From Saksenaea vasiformis B4078 (Eukaryota; Mucoromycota; Mucoromycetes; Mucorales; Saksenaeaceae), in assembly GCA_000697055.1 (NCBI GenBank), contig JNDT01000535.1, forward strand, positions 1-38,966: DNA of 38,966 bases, read 5' to 3'. Position numbers and translations under genes: made by a program. The notes below the pieces were generated by a model. That model did not search any database. It had not been told where the DNA came from and saw only the letters and a list, made by a program, of their open reading frames with translations. Every line of letters starts with the position of its first letter. Position 1 is the first letter of the stretch. Positions 11,622-22,534 of the stretch are shown here, piece after piece.

Positions 11622-12086
11622 ATGAACAGAACTACTCAAGAAACTGTAGAACCTTCTTTATCTACAATAATGCATGGTACTATTTCAATGTTGTTTCGAC
11701 AACATGGTGAACCGAGCAAGCCGACTGATGAAGGAAGTACAGGATTCAAGCCCAGCAACGAGGCACAAACGGTTAGGATCGGCGATTTTGGTGGCAGTGA
11801 CTTCAAACGGTTAGCAGAGAAGTCTCGAATGAACAGAGGAATCGTTCAAAAACCAAGAATGGAAGCCAGAACCTATAATGAAACAAGACCATCCATGTCT
11901 TTATCGCCCCAGCATTGCAATGATCATACAAGCAAAGGATTTGCAAGTGTCCTTTATGACTTTCTGATATCTCACGAAGATCGTTACTTCAAGAGCGACC
12001 GGTCCGAGTTAAGCAAAGATATATTCCCAGAATCAGCATGGGCATCTGCAACACAACATAGAAGAATAATACGATCTGAAAGTTAG
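11622..12086 (+). CDS. hypothetical protein, unknown function
   Basis: The frame encodes 154 residues with no intron needed. The start is supported by a TATAAA at 11537 and a pyrimidine-rich leader just upstream. The sequence is hydrophilic and probably largely disordered in the middle, with Arg/Lys-rich segments (FKRLAEKSRMNRGIVQKPRME) and a C-terminal half that looks more folded (GFASVLYDFLISHEDRYFK). No signal peptide or membrane segment is visible, and I do not recognise the family. It shares its 5' intergenic region with REI1 (ATG to ATG 194 bases), so the two may share regulation. A longer overlapping frame at 11330-11710 is treated as a shadow. Confidence 0.5.
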   Translation: MNRTTQETVEPSLSTIMHGTISMLFRQHGEPSKPTDEGSTGFKPSNEAQTVRIGDFGGSDFKRLAEKSRMNRGIVQKPRMEARTYNETRPSMSLSPQHCNDHTSKGFASVLYDFLISHEDRYFKSDRSELSKDIFPESAWASATQHRRIIRSES

Positions 12087-12222
12087 AAGAAGAGAATGAA
12101 TTACAAGAATGTAGAAATTTTCTGGCTTTCGCATGATTGCGGATAGCGGAGATTGTATAATAGGCATCACTAAAAAACCAATTCATTCTATTTTTTCCTG
12201 AATTTTTCAAAGTAACCATCGT

Positions 12223-12417
12223 ATGATATCATTCCGAGAGAGTTTTGAGTCAATTGTTTGTTCTGAGAAATATTACCCTTACGATGACTTCCTATTTATC
12301 ACTCAAGAACTTTATGCCTATACAACCTGTTACGTAGACCCATCACATGGGGAGGTAATGCAGGATGAAGAGACATGCCTTTACACGTGCAGACAAAAGC
12401 AAGACATTGATACCTGA
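12223..12417 (+). CDS. short hypothetical ORF
   Basis: The frame encodes 64 residues, rich in Tyr and Cys, with no signal peptide and no recognised domain. It starts 136 bases after the preceding stop and could be chance or a 3' exon of an unannotated transcript. No splice chain was found. Confidence 0.15.
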   Translation: MISFRESFESIVCSEKYYPYDDFLFITQELYAYTTCYVDPSHGEVMQDEETCLYTCRQKQDIDT

Positions 12418-13399
12418 TTTCAGTAAAATGATCGCGTGGTCAGAGTAAAATGACTCTGACATATAAACTCATTACGGTTTAGTACTGATTCTTGTGTTCA
12501 GATACCCCAGAAAAAGAAAAGTAGAAGAAGACTGTGGAGTTATCTGCATATTCGAAAACAGCTGGTTCCCGACTCGGGAGGGGTGGTTGTGGGGGCGGTG
12601 TTTGGTAACTGTTGTGATGCCACACCCCCCTTTCTTGCCAAGAGCCCTTGCCCCATTTCACTGAAAATCGTTACACTCGGGCTGAGCAGGAATTGGAACA
12701 TGCAACGTGGTGGATGTATGACTGTCTTTGCTAGTAAACACCAAGAACCATTATCAATTGAAAGAGGAATAAAGATGTCTAACCTAAAAGACTTCATATA
12801 GCTATCTTCTCTACAGTCTGATTTCGTTCCTTCTTTTTTTTTTCTTTTTTTGTTTCTGTCTAGTATATTAAGGTCCCAGTTCCATCGGCTGAACCCGGTA
12901 TGTAGACGATGAATGCTCGTCTTCTCGATCCGGTTGATCGCGGTTTGAATTAAGCAGCCATGTGCTCTTCAAATGCTTGAATGGAACAGACCGTTGACAA
13001 ATTGAAACCATAATCTATTTCTTGCAGTTGAACAAACAGTACCTAGAACAGGATGCTTATTCTCCTCGCTAAATCTCTTTTCCCCTAATGTACATGCGCA
13101 TAAGTCGGTTAAGTATTCTTCCTATGGGAATTTTTTTTATGGGCTCCTTTCAAGTTCCTTTTCGCTTGACGGAAAATCAAATAGGCACCATTCTCTTCAT
13201 AGACTCAGAATTCCCATGGTTTATCTCAAGACCGAACACAAAACATAACTATCAAGAAGTTGCGAAGGACATAGTTGGAAAAACAAATAGACGTATCCAA
13301 GTGTCTGCCTTAACAAAAAAGAATGAAAAAAAAGGAGTCCCACAGCTTACACGAGTACGATTTGCATGCTGCGACTAATTTTTTTTATTATGTCCATAC
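12418..13399. other. intergenic region between convergent genes
   Basis: This holds only chance frames on both strands, a T-rich tract around 12832-12850 and a plus-strand frame at 13088-13378 that lacks protein-like features. It is probably the 3' flanks of the hypothetical gene and TAF5. Confidence 0.5.
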
Positions 13400-16217
13400 T
13401 TAACGATCTGATGGAGGGGAAAATGCACCACCTACTAAGCACAGATTGCGATTTGTAAACTGGACATTATAGATCGGGGTGTGTTTGGTGGGGAATGAAC
13501 CAAGGTGGTCGATACTAAGCGTGGTGTTTATGAATTGTCATATGAGTGGATTGAACCGACTTACCTTTCAACGACACCTTTTCTCCGTTTTTCGGTCTCC
13601 TTGACCTTATCTTTTGCGCCATCCTTTTTGTCTTTGGATTTACCACTTCGCTCAGCATCACTTAGGCGTATCCGTTTGCTGTCTGTTTTATCCGTTCCAC
13701 CCATAAAGGTGGCTGCCGCAGGGATATCCTTATTGACGTCCCATACACGCACGGTGCCATCGGCTCCGCCAGATACAAGTACATTGCTATCAGCACTAAA
13801 ATCAAGAGAATAAATAAATCCAGTGTGTCCTGTCATTTTCTTGAGTCTTCGGCCAGAACCGAGATCCCAAAGCATAACTGATCTGTCCTCGCCTGTAATA
13901 AAGTACCATGAGATTTTCAACCTTGTGTTTCATCCAGAGCTTACCAGCAGATGCCATTAGTCTACCATTAGGAGACACAGCAACGGTCTTGATAGACCCC
14001 GTGTGACCCGTGAATACACGAACACAACTTCCTCTCTGGACATCCCAGAGACGAGCGGTACGATCACTGGATCCCGTAACCAAATATTTTGAATTTGGGT
14101 GGAATTTAACTGTCTACAAAATATACAACTTGTCAATAATAGAACCGTATGGATATGTAACAAACTCACATCGACATCTGAAAGATGCCCAGCAAAAATT
14201 CTCAGAGGATGAATATGGTCGCAACTCCACAATCTTGCGGTACGATCGTGCGACGCTGTTGCAAAGTAGAATCCGAAAGGTCCAAAATCTACATCCCAAA
14301 TAGGGTAGTTGTGGCCTTTGTACACCACGAGATTGGTAAAGGTTTGTGTGCTCCATAATCGCGCTAACCACAATGTAAATGAACATGACATGACAAATGT
14401 TTCACGAATTACCAGTCTTGTCTTCTGAACAGGAAATCAGGTACTTGTTATCATGGCTAAAGCTTAGCCCGTAAACTGGTCCTGCATGACCGACCAAGCG
14501 CTTGTATTCCGAACCATGTCGCTCTTTCTGACGGTTTAGATCCGCATCTATTGATTAAAAAAAAAGCCATATGAGCCGACGTTCACATGCAACTCATGGC
14601 TTACAATCGTTCATATGTGCAGGATTGATGGTGTTTCGCAGGCTTTTTAATTTTTCGCCCTTGAGACTCCAGATCTTCACAAAAGACTCTGAGAATCCAC
14701 CAGCTACAAGACTCGCGTCCTTGGTCATTGTGAGACAGTTGAGACTAGGCCATCGGAGTTAGACATCGTCTGGTTATTCCGCCATGTTGGATTACCTATC
14801 ATGCGTATTATGAAATGTATAGCAGCATATGCTGGGCAGTGACGTGCTTCCCACAGAGATCCGTTTGCCTAGATCCTTTAGCATATCAATTTCGGCTTGG
14901 ATATCCGCCCCCCTACTATGAATGACGGTAAGGTTTCTCAAAATTCCCCGAAAGGCAAAGCCAAAGTGCCACTTACTATGGCGGGAGCGGGATATCGCCA
15001 AATGCAGGTCCGTCCGCTGTTGCTTCTTGTTTTATCTTTCTGTACATTTCTAAAAGGTAGCCTCCCCCTTCCCCATTGGTTGCCTAAATCATCGCTGAGA
15101 TACCGACTACCTTTCATCCACCCAATCAACTTACGGTTTCTGCAGTATCGTCTTTTTTCGCATTATCTTGTTCTTTCAATGCTTGTTCCACCTCTTCCTT
15201 AAAAGATGGATCCATTTGGGGTTGGCCAAGCTGAATCTCTTGTTGATTAAACGCCTCCAGCTGCTGGGATTGATGCCCAGTGATACCAATCACATCGTCC
15301 ATCTCCAACCCGCCTGCGGATTTCAGGAGTTTGCCGTGAGAGACTAACCGATCCCTCGGTGTCATCAGCATATCAATTCCAAAAGTGATTCCTCCACCAC
15401 ATTACCTTGGATATTAAGATACTGATTGACAATCCGCAGAAGTAGCATAAATTTGTTATCTTGCAGGTAATTCAAGAAAAGTTCAAACGGCACACTTGAC
15501 ATCCTCAGATTATACTTGTTTGTTCGGTATATCTGTGCAAGTTCATTCTCGCGAACGTGTTGTGGATCAATCACCGTCTCCAACCGATTCAAATCAGGTG
15601 TATGCAATTCGACATGATCTCCCTTGTACGTTTCCATAAAATGTTTGGCTATTGTTTTCTCCTTTTTGAGTTTCCTCTTTTTCATCATCTATCATTTTCT
15701 TTCTATCCATACCTTGTTCAGGCAGGGATTTACTGACAAGGTCCAAATACGCGTGCACAAAAATTGGAAACAGGACAGATCGTAACTCAGGCTAAAGAAA
15801 TTAATCAATCGACAGTGTTAATGATACGCGTGGTACAAGTACCTTGTACCAATCCAATGAGTTTTCAATCCATTCACGCAAGCTTTTATAACTAATATCG
15901 TAGGCATCCGGGTCGCCTTGTTCAGCATCTTTGTATTTAAGAACATGAGGAACAGACTGCCCCTCAGATGGCGTAACCAGTTGCAAAAGATCTTCTAGCG
16001 ACATGACATTTCCGCCTGATTCTCGCAAGAAAATCGCCTCGGATGCTTTGTAACCCCTTGTCTGCAAATACGATGCCACGATCTTATTATAATCAGCTTG
16101 AGAAGGTGGTGGCCCCGACGTCGCTGATTGTCCACTTTGCTGCTGTTGGTTTGAATCTGCACTTGGCCCTGATGGACCTGCAACGGGTGTAGTTGACTGA
16201 GCAGGTGAATTGGACAT
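13400..16217 (-). CDS. TAF5: TFIID subunit 5 (TAF5), LisH plus WD40 protein
   Basis: TAF5 is a scaffold subunit of the general transcription factor TFIID (and SAGA in fungi). The start ATG at 16217 leads through a Gln/Ser/Pro-rich leader to a LisH motif (YNKIVASYLQTRGYKASEAI). The TAF5 N-terminal domain follows (WIENSLDWYK, PELRSVLFPIFVHAYLDLV, HFMETYKGDHVELH, DNKFMLLLRIVNQYLNIQ), then the linker ITGHQSQQLEAFNQ and ATADGPAFGDIPLPP, and SICCYTFHNTHDSLNCL. C-terminal WD40 repeats end in WD-type signatures (KIWSLKG, ARLWSTQ, ARLWSCD, ARLWDVQ, VMLWDLGSG, VRVWDV). The last exon after the intron at 13515-13564 encodes the family ending FPTKHTPIYNV...NLCLVGGAF, so the stop is the TAA at 13400, not the earlier in-frame stop in that intron. 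Several introns of about 45-140 nt are needed. Confidence 0.94.
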
Positions 16218-17328
16218 GTCGAATGAGGCGGGTGCAGGGGAATAGAGAACTGGCTCCGCTTTGATGAACTAAGTTTCTGCTGCCATTGACACCAAGCCAC
16301 TCGAACGACGTCAGATTTCTTGAGTGCAGCACCTGTCCTGCAGCGGAAGCCGGGCAATATGACCCGGAGCTGTGGAAAAGTTACACAAACTATCTTCCAA
16401 TCTTCTCTAAGCTTCACTTTCATGTAAGATGCTCGTCGTTAACGCCCGAACCGGCATATGTGTTATAGTTCTTGAGAAAATCATCGGACCTCTGTTCGAG
16501 GTGTTGACAGAACAAGCTTGTCAACTTATTGGTCGTATAAATGTGTCTGGTCTTGATACGGGAAACTGATCCTTTTGTCAGAATCAATTTTACCTTACTG
16601 GTACCCAAAAACGAACTTGTAACGAAGTTACTAGACATCTTTTTTTTAAAAAAGGAAAAAAGAAAAGGTTACTGTTTGCCAAGATTTGACGTACTAACTG
16701 TTGTCGTTTGCAAGCAAGGATGCTTATGCGAAGGTCGGGACTAGGTAGCTGTCAATGTGGGTGGATAAGTATGGAATACTGGGACTTCTCGATTTTTACC
16801 AAGACAGTTAATATTTGCGGGAATTTACACGGGACTTTTGCTAGTGCTTTATGCATTCATTTATGAGATGAGCACACTGTAGATACTATGTTGAAACAGG
16901 CTGAACAGATTTGAAATTCGATGTATTCTTCATGCATTCACAAGCAGGTCTACATATGGAGGACACCGTATACCAGAGATACAGTCCAGTTTAGGTAACC
17001 TATTATGATGCTACCTTCATAATAATCGGTAAGGTTTCTCTTTTACCTTTTTCGCTACTGCCTTGCATCATGTTAGAACTTCAATAGACCAAGTATACCC
17101 ATTCGAGCTAATAGTATCTACGAAATTTCCTTCACAAAACAGAAGATCTTATGGCTATCTATTACGGGCACTCTCCTTGAAATTGCTTCTGCGTTTTCTC
17201 AGCATGATGGTGGACCCTCGGTGACACGGTGGTTCCGGGCCGGACTTCATGTCGGTCTTAGAATTGGAGTCCCTTTGATCGGCTCATCGTCCGCGGCTAC
17301 TGAGATACTTCCCTCTCTTCGCTTTAAA
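16218..17328. other. divergent intergenic region TAF5 / uL15
   Basis: About 1.1 kb upstream of both genes. A minus-strand frame (16420-16638) and plus-strand frames are short and featureless. The last 20 bases before the uL15 ATG are pyrimidine-rich (CCCTCTCTTCGCTTT), typical of a ribosomal protein leader. No transcription-factor site could be named with confidence. Confidence 0.45.
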
Positions 17329-18013
17329 ATGGTAAGGAGGTGTGATAGAGACAGGAACTAGTAGAGAAGGGAAAAAGGATGGCAGGAAAAGAAACTATCT
17401 TTAGAATTCGATGGATGGATGGGACAGATGGATGAAAACAGAACAAGGAGGAAGAACAACTTTTATTCAGCGATCGATCGTCATGAATCCAATTAACTTT
17501 TGCGTATTCTAGCCTACCAGATTGCACCACAACAGAAAGAAGCGTGGACACGTCTCTGCTGGTCACGGTCGCGTTGGCAAGCACAGAAAGCATCCTGGTG
17601 GTCGTGGTCTTGCTGGTGGTCAGCACCACCACCGTATCAACATGGACAAGTACCATCCTGGTTACTTCGGTAAGGTCGGTATGCGCCACTTCCACTTGAA
17701 GCGCAACCAGTACTGGCGCCCCATTGTCAACCTCGACCAACTCTGGTCTTTGGCTGGTGAAGGTGTTCGTGAGAAGTACAAGAACACCGAGAAAGTCCCT
17801 GTCATCGATGCTCTGCAGAACGGTTACGGCAAGGTCTTGGCCAAGGGTAACGTCTCTCAGCCCGTCATTGTCCGCACCCGCTTTGTCTCCCGCCGTGCCG
17901 AGGAAAAGATCAAGGCCGCTGGTGGTGGTAAGTTATTATTAAGTTACTCCTTATTATTCTTGTATTTACACGAGCTTTTTTTTTTATTTGTAGTTGTCGA
18001 GCTTGTTGCCTAA
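17329..18013 (+). CDS. RPL28: 60S ribosomal protein uL15 (yeast Rpl28, animal RPL27A)
   Basis: This is a universally conserved large-subunit ribosomal protein. Exon 1 is only the ATG at 17329-17331. A 182-nt intron (17332-17512) follows, then exon 2 (17513-17927) starting [20 protein letters not shown] and carrying the Gly/His-rich [16 protein letters not shown] region. A 66-nt intron (17928-17993) precedes the last exon (17994-18013), which ends GGVVELVA. The product is 145 residues, matching the family. Without the second intron the frame reads into an AT-rich hydrophobic tail, clearly wrong. Codons are strongly biased to GTC, AAG, CGT and GGT, unlike the neighbours, as expected for very high expression. 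A GATG-rich tract lies in intron 1. Confidence 0.96.
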
Positions 18014-18246
18014 ATACGCATAATGAAAAAAAATAATCATGTTGCACTGTGATTGTATTAAATACAAAATTTTGTTGCATGGACAAAACGTCCCGAGTCG
18101 ATGATGTGCCGAAAAATGTTTGGTAGACAACGTTCGTCACCAGTGAGAAAGCGAATGATGGCTGTGTTACTTTTTTATGGCAAAATAAGTAGTTTGACGT
18201 GGTTACTTTCGGTGGCCGTAGTATGAAGTCTATCTGTTAAAACACC

Positions 18247-18265
18247 AAAAAAAAAAAAAAAAAAA
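18247..18265. repeat. poly-A tract (19 A)
   Basis: An uninterrupted A run about 230 bases after the uL15 stop. It could be genomic low complexity or the tail of an old retrotransposed insert; no target-site duplication was identified. Confidence 0.85.
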
Positions 18266-18722
18266 GGGCTGTGCCTGAACAAGGCTTCTGAAACTTCGAT
18301 GCATTAAGAAAAACGATTTGAAGCTATCCCGGGAATGTCACTGAATCCTTCCTAATCAACAAATCCACTGTTCTCGTTTGACAACAAAACAGTATGGAAC
18401 TTATAACTCGTTCCGTTAAGAATAGGACGAGATAAGCTCACTTTAGTCAATGCTGTTTGTTATTATTGACAGATAGAAGCAATTATTTTTCGATTCACTG
18501 GACCTGCTTTTACATACAACATGTGTTCTAGTTATTGACACAAACAAACATGTTCAAAAACGGCTGCATCTCGATCTAAATCTATTCAGTGACGCGATAA
18601 GTTCTAGTTCACTCTGTTGTCATGTCCATTATTCTATCAGTGATTAGCGTCAAACCAACCGAAATAGTTGAAGCGGCGTCAAAGCAGAAACCATTTGAGC
18701 TTCATACTGCTCATTGAATGCC

Positions 18723-18742
18723 TTTTTTTTTTTTTTTTTTTT
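18723..18742. repeat. poly-T tract (20 T)
   Basis: An uninterrupted T run in the gene-poor region downstream of uL15, facing the poly-A tract at 18247-18265. Confidence 0.85.
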
Positions 18743-20779
18743 ACGCTACTCTAAATAGATTTTATATCCACAAAAGAGCCAAGCTCGCGCTAAGGAAAAT
18801 TGAGTATGAGTCATTAATTCGAAAGACTTCAGTTACATCAACTTGGTTCCTCGGCGCGTGCAAGATTTCACGCAAAATCATGTAATTAGACAACCTATCA
18901 TGCTGATTAGGTGCGACATTATCCTTATGTCGTTCTAGAACACGAAAAGAAGGAATGATTCTTGGCAGGGTGGCCATTTTCCTATGATAAAGATTGCTAT
19001 TTCAGGCGGTGTACTGGGCCTCCTCTTTCAGGTTAGTGAGTCGGTTCCACCATTCCGTGCGTAATCCCTGACACAAATGAAAAGTTACTGCATTCCTAAA
19101 CAGTATATGCACTACCTAAGAACCATTTCGAGATAAGAAAACTTTCTGTCCCCAACAAGTTAGCAGCATCTCGTATCTGTTATATCATGGCGACGCAGAA
19201 TAGAACTTGCAGAAATCGTAAAACGGCTGATAGACGGAGAAAGAAATACCGTTCGGCAAGAAGGAAAGAAAAACTTGGCGTTAGGCCACCAAGCACGCGT
19301 GCTTTCTGACGGCTCTAATTGGAAGTTTCTTCTCTGAGGATCATACTTTAGTACGGATAGTCTCCAGGTTCATAGTTTCTCCGAGCGTCAAGGAATGGAC
19401 TACTTAGGGTGGTACTCGCCATGCTTTCACCAAGTCCGTTCTTGCCCGATCCATCGTGAGTGAAGAATTTGTTTTTTGAAGAGGAGAACCTCCTTCTTTA
19501 CTAGAACTGCAGAAGAATAATATGACTGATAAGAGTGTATAGTATGTTCCCATTAGCTTTAATACTTGCATTAGAGCAAATGTATTCTAGAATCGAAAAG
19601 GCGGTGGTACAATTTATGTCATCCGCTTTAATTTTAGCCTCATCGATCTTCAAAGTTATCCAGGAATAGAGACGTATGAATGAGGCTAGACAGCGCGGGA
19701 TGGTACATCCGTGATGATAAATTATCACCGCTACGCATCTACAGTGAGAAACCGTTTTGCCAGCCATGCAAGGTAAAGCGGAAGTTGACTTCTGTGAGCA
19801 AGTATATCCATACCACTGTGGTCACAGAGAGAGAGGGAAATAACGTACAAGTCATAGTTCTAACTTGCTGGTACGTATATGAAATGGACACGAGAATATA
19901 TCAGGGCTCATCTGGGTACAGGTGATCAACGTTTGATATCGCTACACTAAGATCCGACAACCTACTGATTGGGACTAGTGAAATGAACTGCTAATAGCTG
20001 TGGCGACGAGTTTGTACGACACCTAGTCTTCAAGATCAGATCCGAGGCTTTTACTCCCATTGTGTGAAACATACACTATTGCAACTAAAACATGCGGAAG
20101 CGCAAGGAGCTTGCAGATTGAATAAATTAAACGGATTGTCAGAAAGACGTGAACCAAGGATATGTGGCATCTCATGCTTCCTTTGGACATAAACATGTTC
20201 AATATTTGAATGGCGAGACTGCACTTCATCCTGATAGGACTTGAAGCTGCTTTAGAGGACTATTCAAACTAAGCGTGGCTCATTTGCCGGTTCAAACCAT
20301 AGCTCAAGCAGTATGGCATTTTCAATGCAAATATCAGTAAAAAGATAGATGGTATTCACTGCCCTAAACAAGATAATATGTACACATTTGGGATTAGTTA
20401 GTTCTCAACATATCAAAATAAAAATCGGAAGCTTCATCCTCCAAAGATAGCTACATAGTAATGTCTTTAAGCATCTCCGTTTGTAAAATCCAGTCTACTT
20501 GTGCCATTCAGTGGACGTGCCTAGCTCCAAAACTGGGCCGCACCGCCTAATTGATGGAGGATGACAATGGTACCCCTGCGGCTTGGCGCCTGCAGGTTAG
20601 TTCACCCGCTTCACTTCATTTAATCTACTGAATACACAAGGGGTTGCACGTCGGTCAGTAGATTTCTTTCTCTTCTATGCATTGTTATCAACTGCTTGGT
20701 TTGTTTACAACTGTACAGAGCAACTAAGCTTGCAAATGTGTGTGATTTTTTTTTAAAAAAAAAGGTACAGTGTATCGGT

Positions 20780-21984
20780 CTAGTCTAAAAATTTACAGAT
20801 AGGCAGTTTGTATGTATCAAGTACCCAGTATCGCTGACGGACACCGTCCCATACACCTTTTTCATCGGCCGTAGCAATGTCCATGGTCACATATTCCGTA
20901 TTGAGACCAAATTCGTGTAAATCGATTTCAGATACGCGGCAATACACGTCGTGGAAAAATTGGTTCGTTGCTCCTAGACCATTAAACCAAGTATAAATGC
21001 CGTCCGTGTTGAGGATGTTTGGTACGGCATCATGGAATGCCCGCAGATCATCGTAGAACTCTATGGTCAGCTTCAGGTAAGTTAAACAAGAAGGGAGAAG
21101 GTGTGGCCTATGACTTGCCTCCATAGGTATCGAAGAAGATACCATCGAAAGTCTGGGTCAATGTGGGCACAACGTCTTGCCATCGACCAAAGAGGATGGT
21201 TACGCCTGGCTTTTTGTCCCATCCCAGTTCTTTCATATGCGCATACACATCAGGATGTGCTTCGATGATGAAATGGTTTCGAGGTTTGTATTTCTGCAAT
21301 TCCGTGTCGATCAAGCCCAAACCGAAACCTACGTTGAGCACATCCAACCCTTCACGGGGACACATCACTTTGGCGTGTTCCACCATAAGAGGACCTTCCC
21401 AACCCATCATGACCGCATCATTGTTTTCATCCATCAACTTATTGTCGTCATAGTGAAGCTTCTGCTTCAAGTAGTCTTCGTTGGGTGCTTCTTCACTTTC
21501 GTCTTTGAAAGCCGACTGAAGAGCTCGCAGAAGAAGCTCGGCACGGGTACCTTCCTCCACAAGGCGCTCATAGATAGCTTCATGCTTGTTCTGCAACGCA
21601 AGTTCGCCTGCAGTCACTTCAGACTTGTCTAGCAAGTTGTACGGGTGACCATCGGAGAGTAGCCAATCCACGATCTCCTTGTGTCCGTTCTGCGATGCAT
21701 GATGCAATGGGGTGCGGCCTTCCGGGTCTCCATTGAAACAAATGTCAGCTCCAGCTGCTACAAGCGATTTCACTTTCTCCTGCTCTTGTCGTCAATAGCC
21801 TGATTCACAATGATCATTCCTCCTGTACCAAATCGCCCTTGACAACAGCTTCGATCAGTTCGCGCCCTTGTTCCAGCTCTTCTGCTGTATATTCGCTCGC
21901 ATCGACGGACTTCTCTTCCTCGTGCTCTGTTTGTTCTTCCTCGCTACGGAGTCGCTTTGACGCTGGCTCGCTTGACTGGTCCAT
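20780..21984 (-). CDS. RMT2: protein arginine N-methyltransferase 2 (Rmt2)
   Basis: Rmt2 is an S-adenosylmethionine-dependent enzyme that methylates the delta nitrogen of arginine; its known yeast substrate is ribosomal protein Rpl12. Exons are 21829-21984, 21119-21779 and 20780-21060, giving 365 residues. A charged N-terminus precedes ankyrin repeats (GRTPLHHASQNGHKEIVDWLL). The methyltransferase core has VLNVGFGLGLIDTELQ (SAM-binding glycine loop), HFIIEAHPDVYAHM (acidic end of strand 2), VTILFGRWQDVVP, and GIFFDTYGEFYDDLRAFHD, with the last motif spanning intron 2. Intron 2 (21061-21118) begins GCAAGT, a GC-AG intron: no GT donor nearby restores the frame and motif. The ATG at 21984 gives a normal N-terminus. 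Confidence 0.94.
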
Positions 21985-22339
21985 AAGTGAGGTGAAATTT
22001 TTTTTTTCCTGTTCGTTTTGAAGAAAAACTTCAAACGCCGATACATGGAGCTCTATCTATCCGTTACGCACATAACAAAGTAGAGCTGTTATGCATATAT
22101 AAAAAAAGATCCAGCTGTTTTCAACAAGGGTGTTGGTATTTTCATTTTTTACTTTTTAGCAATTGCGTTTGAGAAGGATCTAAAAAGAACAGGTGACCGT
22201 AATATAGGATGATCAGTGCAGATGAAGGGAATGCATTCAGACACCCAAGAAGTTCTCCTGGACACCCAAATCATGCGTTTTATCATCCTATTTTATTTTT
22301 GGATCTTTATTTCAATTTCCATCCAAGGAATTCCAGGAT
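21985..22339. other. intergenic, divergent 5' region of RMT2
   Basis: AT-rich leader and promoter space; no gene or named motif is visible. Confidence 0.4.
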
Positions 22340-22504
22340 ATGCAGAGATGTAATGCAGTTCGTCTTCCAGGACCTGTAAACGGCCATGGCTCTCATAAGT
22401 TAATGATCTACCGACTCCCAGAGGTACAGTATCATAGTATAAGCGTCCTTCAACCCTCCAATGGCTTAAGTATGATAAAATGCCTCTTTATCTCTGGATT
22501 TTGA
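22340..22504 (+). pseudogene. orphan N-terminal-like gene fragment
   Basis: A short frame starting at 22340 opens with a strikingly protein-like segment (AVRLPGPVNGHGSHK, then LMIYRLPE) and then degenerates. GTACAG after the GAG codon could be a splice donor, but no following exon continuing a recognisable protein was found before the next gene starts at 22535. It may be a relic of a larger gene, a short upstream ORF of the next transcript, or chance. Confidence 0.25.
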
Positions 22505-22534
22505 AAGTAGTTCTGCTTAAAGTGATGGTCCAAT

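Larger units (their letters stand above)
18014..20779. other. 2.8-kb gene-poor region with poly-A and poly-T tracts
   Basis: No gene is recognised. Frames on either strand are under 90 residues and lack domain or splice support. A 19-base A run (18247-18265) and a 20-base T run (18723-18742) flank about 457 bases. Near the right end a T run abuts an A run (about 20747-20764) just beyond the 3' end of RMT2. I saw no long terminal repeats, transposase motifs or tRNA. It may hold noncoding RNA or decayed mobile DNA, but nothing shows this directly. Confidence 0.4.

Noticed and set aside
13088..13378. 96-residue plus-strand ORF downstream of TAF5
   Set aside because: It lies in AT-rich 3' flank, has no domain and ends in A-rich sequence; chance opening is more likely.
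17332..17512. snoRNA inside the first uL15 intron
   Set aside because: Ribosomal protein introns often host snoRNAs, but no clear C/D pair or H/ACA hinge with ACA tail could be found.
20288..20304. tRNA B-box-like GGTTCAAACC
   Set aside because: The bases flanking the loop (GCCGG and CATAG) do not form a T-arm stem, and no matching A box or acceptor stem lies about 60 bases upstream.
21163..21632. plus-strand ORFs across RMT2
   Set aside because: They are antisense shadows of the methyltransferase domain.
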